Source: Desulfonatronaceae bacterium UBA663 (GTDB taxonomy: Bacteria; Desulfobacterota; Desulfovibrionia; Desulfovibrionales; Desulfonatronaceae). Taken from it: a stretch of DNA of 8,365 bases. Positions 6,546-8,365 of this stretch are shown here, piece by piece. The first letter of the stretch is position 1, and every line of letters starts with the position of its first letter. The position numbers and the translations under genes were made by a program. Below the pieces are notes generated by a model. That model saw nothing but the letters and a program-made list of their open reading frames with translations, searched no databases and was not told the DNA's origin. The stretch lies in assembly GCA_002299865.1 (NCBI GenBank), contig DBNV01000035.1:13246-21610 (forward strand), given 5' to 3'.

Positions 6546-7733
6546 TCAGATCGCCCGCAACGCTTCGTTGGGGTCCATGCGCGAGGCCATCAGGGCCGGA
6601 TAGACGCTGGCCGTCAGGCCCACCAACACGGCCAGTCCGATGGCCAGCACGGGCAGCACGGGCAGCAGCGGATCGCCATGGGCGGCGTGGTGCAGCACGG
6701 ATTCGTCCATTTCCCCGATGATGAACAGCGGCAAGGTCAGGCGCACCGCGACTTGGCCAAGAAGGTAGCCCAGAGCCCCGCCAGCCAGGGAGAGAATCCC
6801 GGCTTCCAGAAAAATGATCCGCATCACATGGCCGCGGCGGTAACCAATGGCCCGGAACACGCCGATTTCAGAGGCCCGTGCGCGGACGTTGCCCATCATG
6901 GACACCAGGACCATCAGCCCGGACACCACGATGACCACGCCGCTGACGCCGTAGGCGAACTTTTCGAAATGGTCCATGGCCTGAAACCGGCTTTCCACCA
7001 CCTGCTGGATGGCCATGACCTGGGTGTTTGGCAGGGCCATGGAGATGTAGGCCACCATGTCCTCGATGGGGCAGTCGTGACATAGGGCCGCTACTTCGGC
7101 CATGGAGACCAGACCTTCCTTGTCCAGAATGCGCTGGGCCGTGCGCAGCGGGGTGAACAGCAGCTGGTCGTCCTGGGATCCGGATGGTTCAAGGATGCCG
7201 GAGACCGTCAGTTCGTTCGCCTCCACGCGCAGGACGTCGCCGGGGCCCAGGGACAGGAGGCGCGCCGCTTCTGCGCCCAGCAGGACTTGATTTTCGAAGT
7301 CGGGAACCGTTCCCACGACGCGCCACCACGGCCTGAGCACCGTCGCGGCGGTGAAATCCATCCCGGCCAGAAGCACGTTGCGGCCTTGGGCCTTGACCAC
7401 GCCAAGGACCACCGGGCCCAGGGCAGCGATGTTCTGGCTGTAGGGAATGGTGTAGATCTGTTGCAGTTCGTCCTCGTGGATCTTGCGCACGTCGAAGGAC
7501 ACGCTGCCCAGGGAGATGCCCCCGTAGCTCAGGGCCAGAGTGTCGCTTTGCGGCAGGATGACGATGTTTGCGCCGTACTGCTCCAGTTGAAACAGCTTGT
7601 TGGCCGAGACGGCCTGACGCAGACCGAGCAGGGTGACCACCGTGGCCACGGCGATGATTAGGCCGGTGAGCACAAAGGCGGCCTTGGCCTTCCTGCGCTT
7701 GATGTTGGCGATGGCGATGGCGTTGAGGTTCAT
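6546..7733 (-). CDS. MacB/FtsX-family ABC transporter permease, DUF2318-associated
   Basis: Inner-membrane subunit of 395 residues with classic MacB/FtsX topology. TM1 is at about 18-39 after the basic NIKRRKAK start. A large periplasmic MacB-core domain spans about 40-258. Three more helices follow at about 259-281, 307-339 and 355-382. Between TM2 and TM3 is the cytoplasmic coupling segment ASEIGVFRAIGYRRGHVMRIIFLEA, and the C-terminus ASRMDPNEALRAI is typical of the family. The periplasmic domain carries LCHDCPIED with C218 and C221, which LolC, LolE and FtsX do not usually have. Its ATG overlaps the TGA of the DUF2318 gene (ATGA), so the two are translationally coupled. With the ATPase it should form a mechanotransmission-type transporter. 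Only one permease is encoded here, so it would act as a homodimer unless a second is encoded elsewhere. Substrate unknown; iron or thiol chemistry is the best contextual guess. Confidence 0.9.
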   Translation of the reverse strand: MNLNAIAIANIKRRKAKAAFVLTGLIIAVATVVTLLGLRQAVSANKLFQLEQYGANIVILPQSDTLALSYGGISLGSVSFDVRKIHEDELQQIYTIPYSQNIAALGPVVLGVVKAQGRNVLLAGMDFTAATVLRPWWRVVGTVPDFENQVLLGAEAARLLSLGPGDVLRVEANELTVSGILEPSGSQDDQLLFTPLRTAQRILDKEGLVSMAEVAALCHDCPIEDMVAYISMALPNTQVMAIQQVVESRFQAMDHFEKFAYGVSGVVIVVSGLMVLVSMMGNVRARASEIGVFRAIGYRRGHVMRIIFLEAGILSLAGGALGYLLGQVAVRLTLPLFIIGEMDESVLHHAAHGDPLLPVLPVLAIGLAVLVGLTASVYPALMASRMDPNEALRAI

Positions 7734-8326
7734 CCGCGTCCGCTCCCTGGGCCGAAGTCGAAATAACGCCGACCTTCCAGCACGTCCCCAGCCCTGATCA
7801 CCAGATCGCCCTCACGAACCAGGCTGGCCAGGGGCGTGGGGTTGCAGCCCCCACGGACCTCGCCGATCATCCGGGAGTGGAAACGCATGTTGCAGTGGCG
7901 GCAGATCATCACGTCCCCGTCTTGGACATAGCCCATGCCGGCCTGCCAGCAGGCGTCGCAGGCGTCGAAGGCCGTGCGGATCACGTTGTCCGGCGTTTGC
8001 AGGACGAAATATCTGATGTCCACGCCGTCGTTCGTGCGGAGCACGAAATGTCGGGCTTGGCCGTCGGCGAACAGGGCCGCCGAATGGACAACTTCGCCGT
8101 TGACCGGCGTGACCGGGGTCGCCCCGGCGCTCTTATCCTTCAGTCCGGAATGGGTGAAAAGCAGAAACACGACGAAAATCACACTGACCGCCAGGAAGCA
8201 GGCGATCAGGGTGATTTTCCGTGATGTGGCGATCTGAGTCCGGGGTGTTAAGCCAAGCACAGCCGCTTTTTTTGCGGCGAGATGATCCGGCGGGGACAGC
8301 GATTTATCAGGGGTTTTCGACGTCAT
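7730..8326 (-). CDS. DUF2318 membrane-anchored protein with two CXXC motifs
   Basis: Protein of 198 residues. A hydrophilic N-terminal segment of about 37 residues with Lys/Arg just before the helix, then one strong membrane helix at about 38-58 (ITLIACFLAVSVIFVVFLLF), then an exported domain. That domain carries the DUF2318 signature: FDACDACWQAG (C123, C126), GDVMICRHCNMRF (C142, C145) and EVRGGCNPTPL (C161). The paired CXXC motifs suggest bound metal, an Fe-S cluster or redox-active disulfides; the sequence alone does not decide. DUF2318 proteins are encoded in P19/Ftr1-type iron-uptake loci such as Campylobacter Cj1660, next to MacB-like permeases and an ATPase, as here. GGAGG at 8338-8334 lies 7 bases before the ATG, so the start is secure. 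It is the first gene of the visible minus-strand operon; its promoter lies beyond the right edge or in another upstream gene. Confidence 0.9.
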   Translation of the reverse strand: MTSKTPDKSLSPPDHLAAKKAAVLGLTPRTQIATSRKITLIACFLAVSVIFVVFLLFTHSGLKDKSAGATPVTPVNGEVVHSAALFADGQARHFVLRTNDGVDIRYFVLQTPDNVIRTAFDACDACWQAGMGYVQDGDVMICRHCNMRFHSRMIGEVRGGCNPTPLASLVREGDLVIRAGDVLEGRRYFDFGPGSGRG

Positions 8327-8333
8327 TATAAAG

Positions 8334-8338
8334 CCTCC
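8334..8338 (-). promoter_or_regulatory. Shine-Dalgarno of the DUF2318 gene
   Basis: GGAGG on the minus strand, 7 bases upstream of the ATG at 8326. It fixes the start of the operon's first visible gene and excludes the later in-frame methionines as primary starts. Confidence 0.8.
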
Positions 8339-8365
8339 AGGATATATAGTGGACCCAGAAAACTA

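Noticed and set aside
8343..8348. TATATA on the minus strand as a -10 box for the DUF2318 operon
   Set aside because: Transcription from it would start at about 8336, inside the Shine-Dalgarno at 8338-8334, and any -35 box would lie off the window.
1..8365. CRISPR arrays, tRNA or rRNA genes, insertion sequences
   Set aside because: I found no regularly spaced repeats, no cloverleaf-like segment in the spacers and no transposase motifs; coding density leaves little room for them.

Overview
The left two thirds of the window (about 100-5407) is a tightly packed plus-strand housekeeping cluster for translation and RNA metabolism. It holds a DUF503/YlxP-type protein, rbfA, a DHH-family nanoRNase (nrnA), truB, rpsO and pnp, and it ends in a strong intrinsic terminator. 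This order is the conserved infB-ylxP-rbfA-(nrnA)-truB-rpsO-pnp arrangement of bacteria. The GC-rich codon use and the DHH gene between rbfA and truB fit a deltaproteobacterial, Desulfovibrionales-like sulfate reducer. The taxon is inferred from gene order and protein style, with no database search behind it. infB would be expected just upstream, but no recognisable IF2 C-terminus lies inside the window.

The housekeeping genes overlap or nearly touch, so they are probably co-transcribed and translationally coupled. Several start codons are non-ATG (TTG for truB, GTG for rpsO). The rpsO-pnp spacer carries a long GC-rich hairpin placed like the RNase III/PNPase control element of other bacteria. 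Together the genes cover 30S maturation (RbfA, S15), tRNA modification (TruB), and RNA decay from long RNAs (PNPase) down to oligonucleotides (NrnA).

After a 250-base non-coding spacer the strand switches. From 8326 down to 5658 a minus-strand operon encodes three proteins. The first is a membrane-anchored DUF2318 protein with two CXXC motifs. The second is a MacB/FtsX-type ABC permease, joined to the first by an ATGA overlap. The third is a LolD-like ABC ATPase, separated by a 210-base spacer with small dyads. DUF2318 plus MacB-type permease plus ATPase matches the accessory part of P19/Ftr1 (FetMP-type) iron-uptake loci such as Campylobacter jejuni Cj1658-Cj1665. Ftr1 and P19 genes, if present, would lie outside the right edge.

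This small operon is the most interesting part of the window. Its transported substrate is not established from sequence. It has one permease where the Campylobacter locus has two. Both the DUF2318 protein and the periplasmic loop of the permease carry cysteine pairs predicted to face the same side of the membrane.
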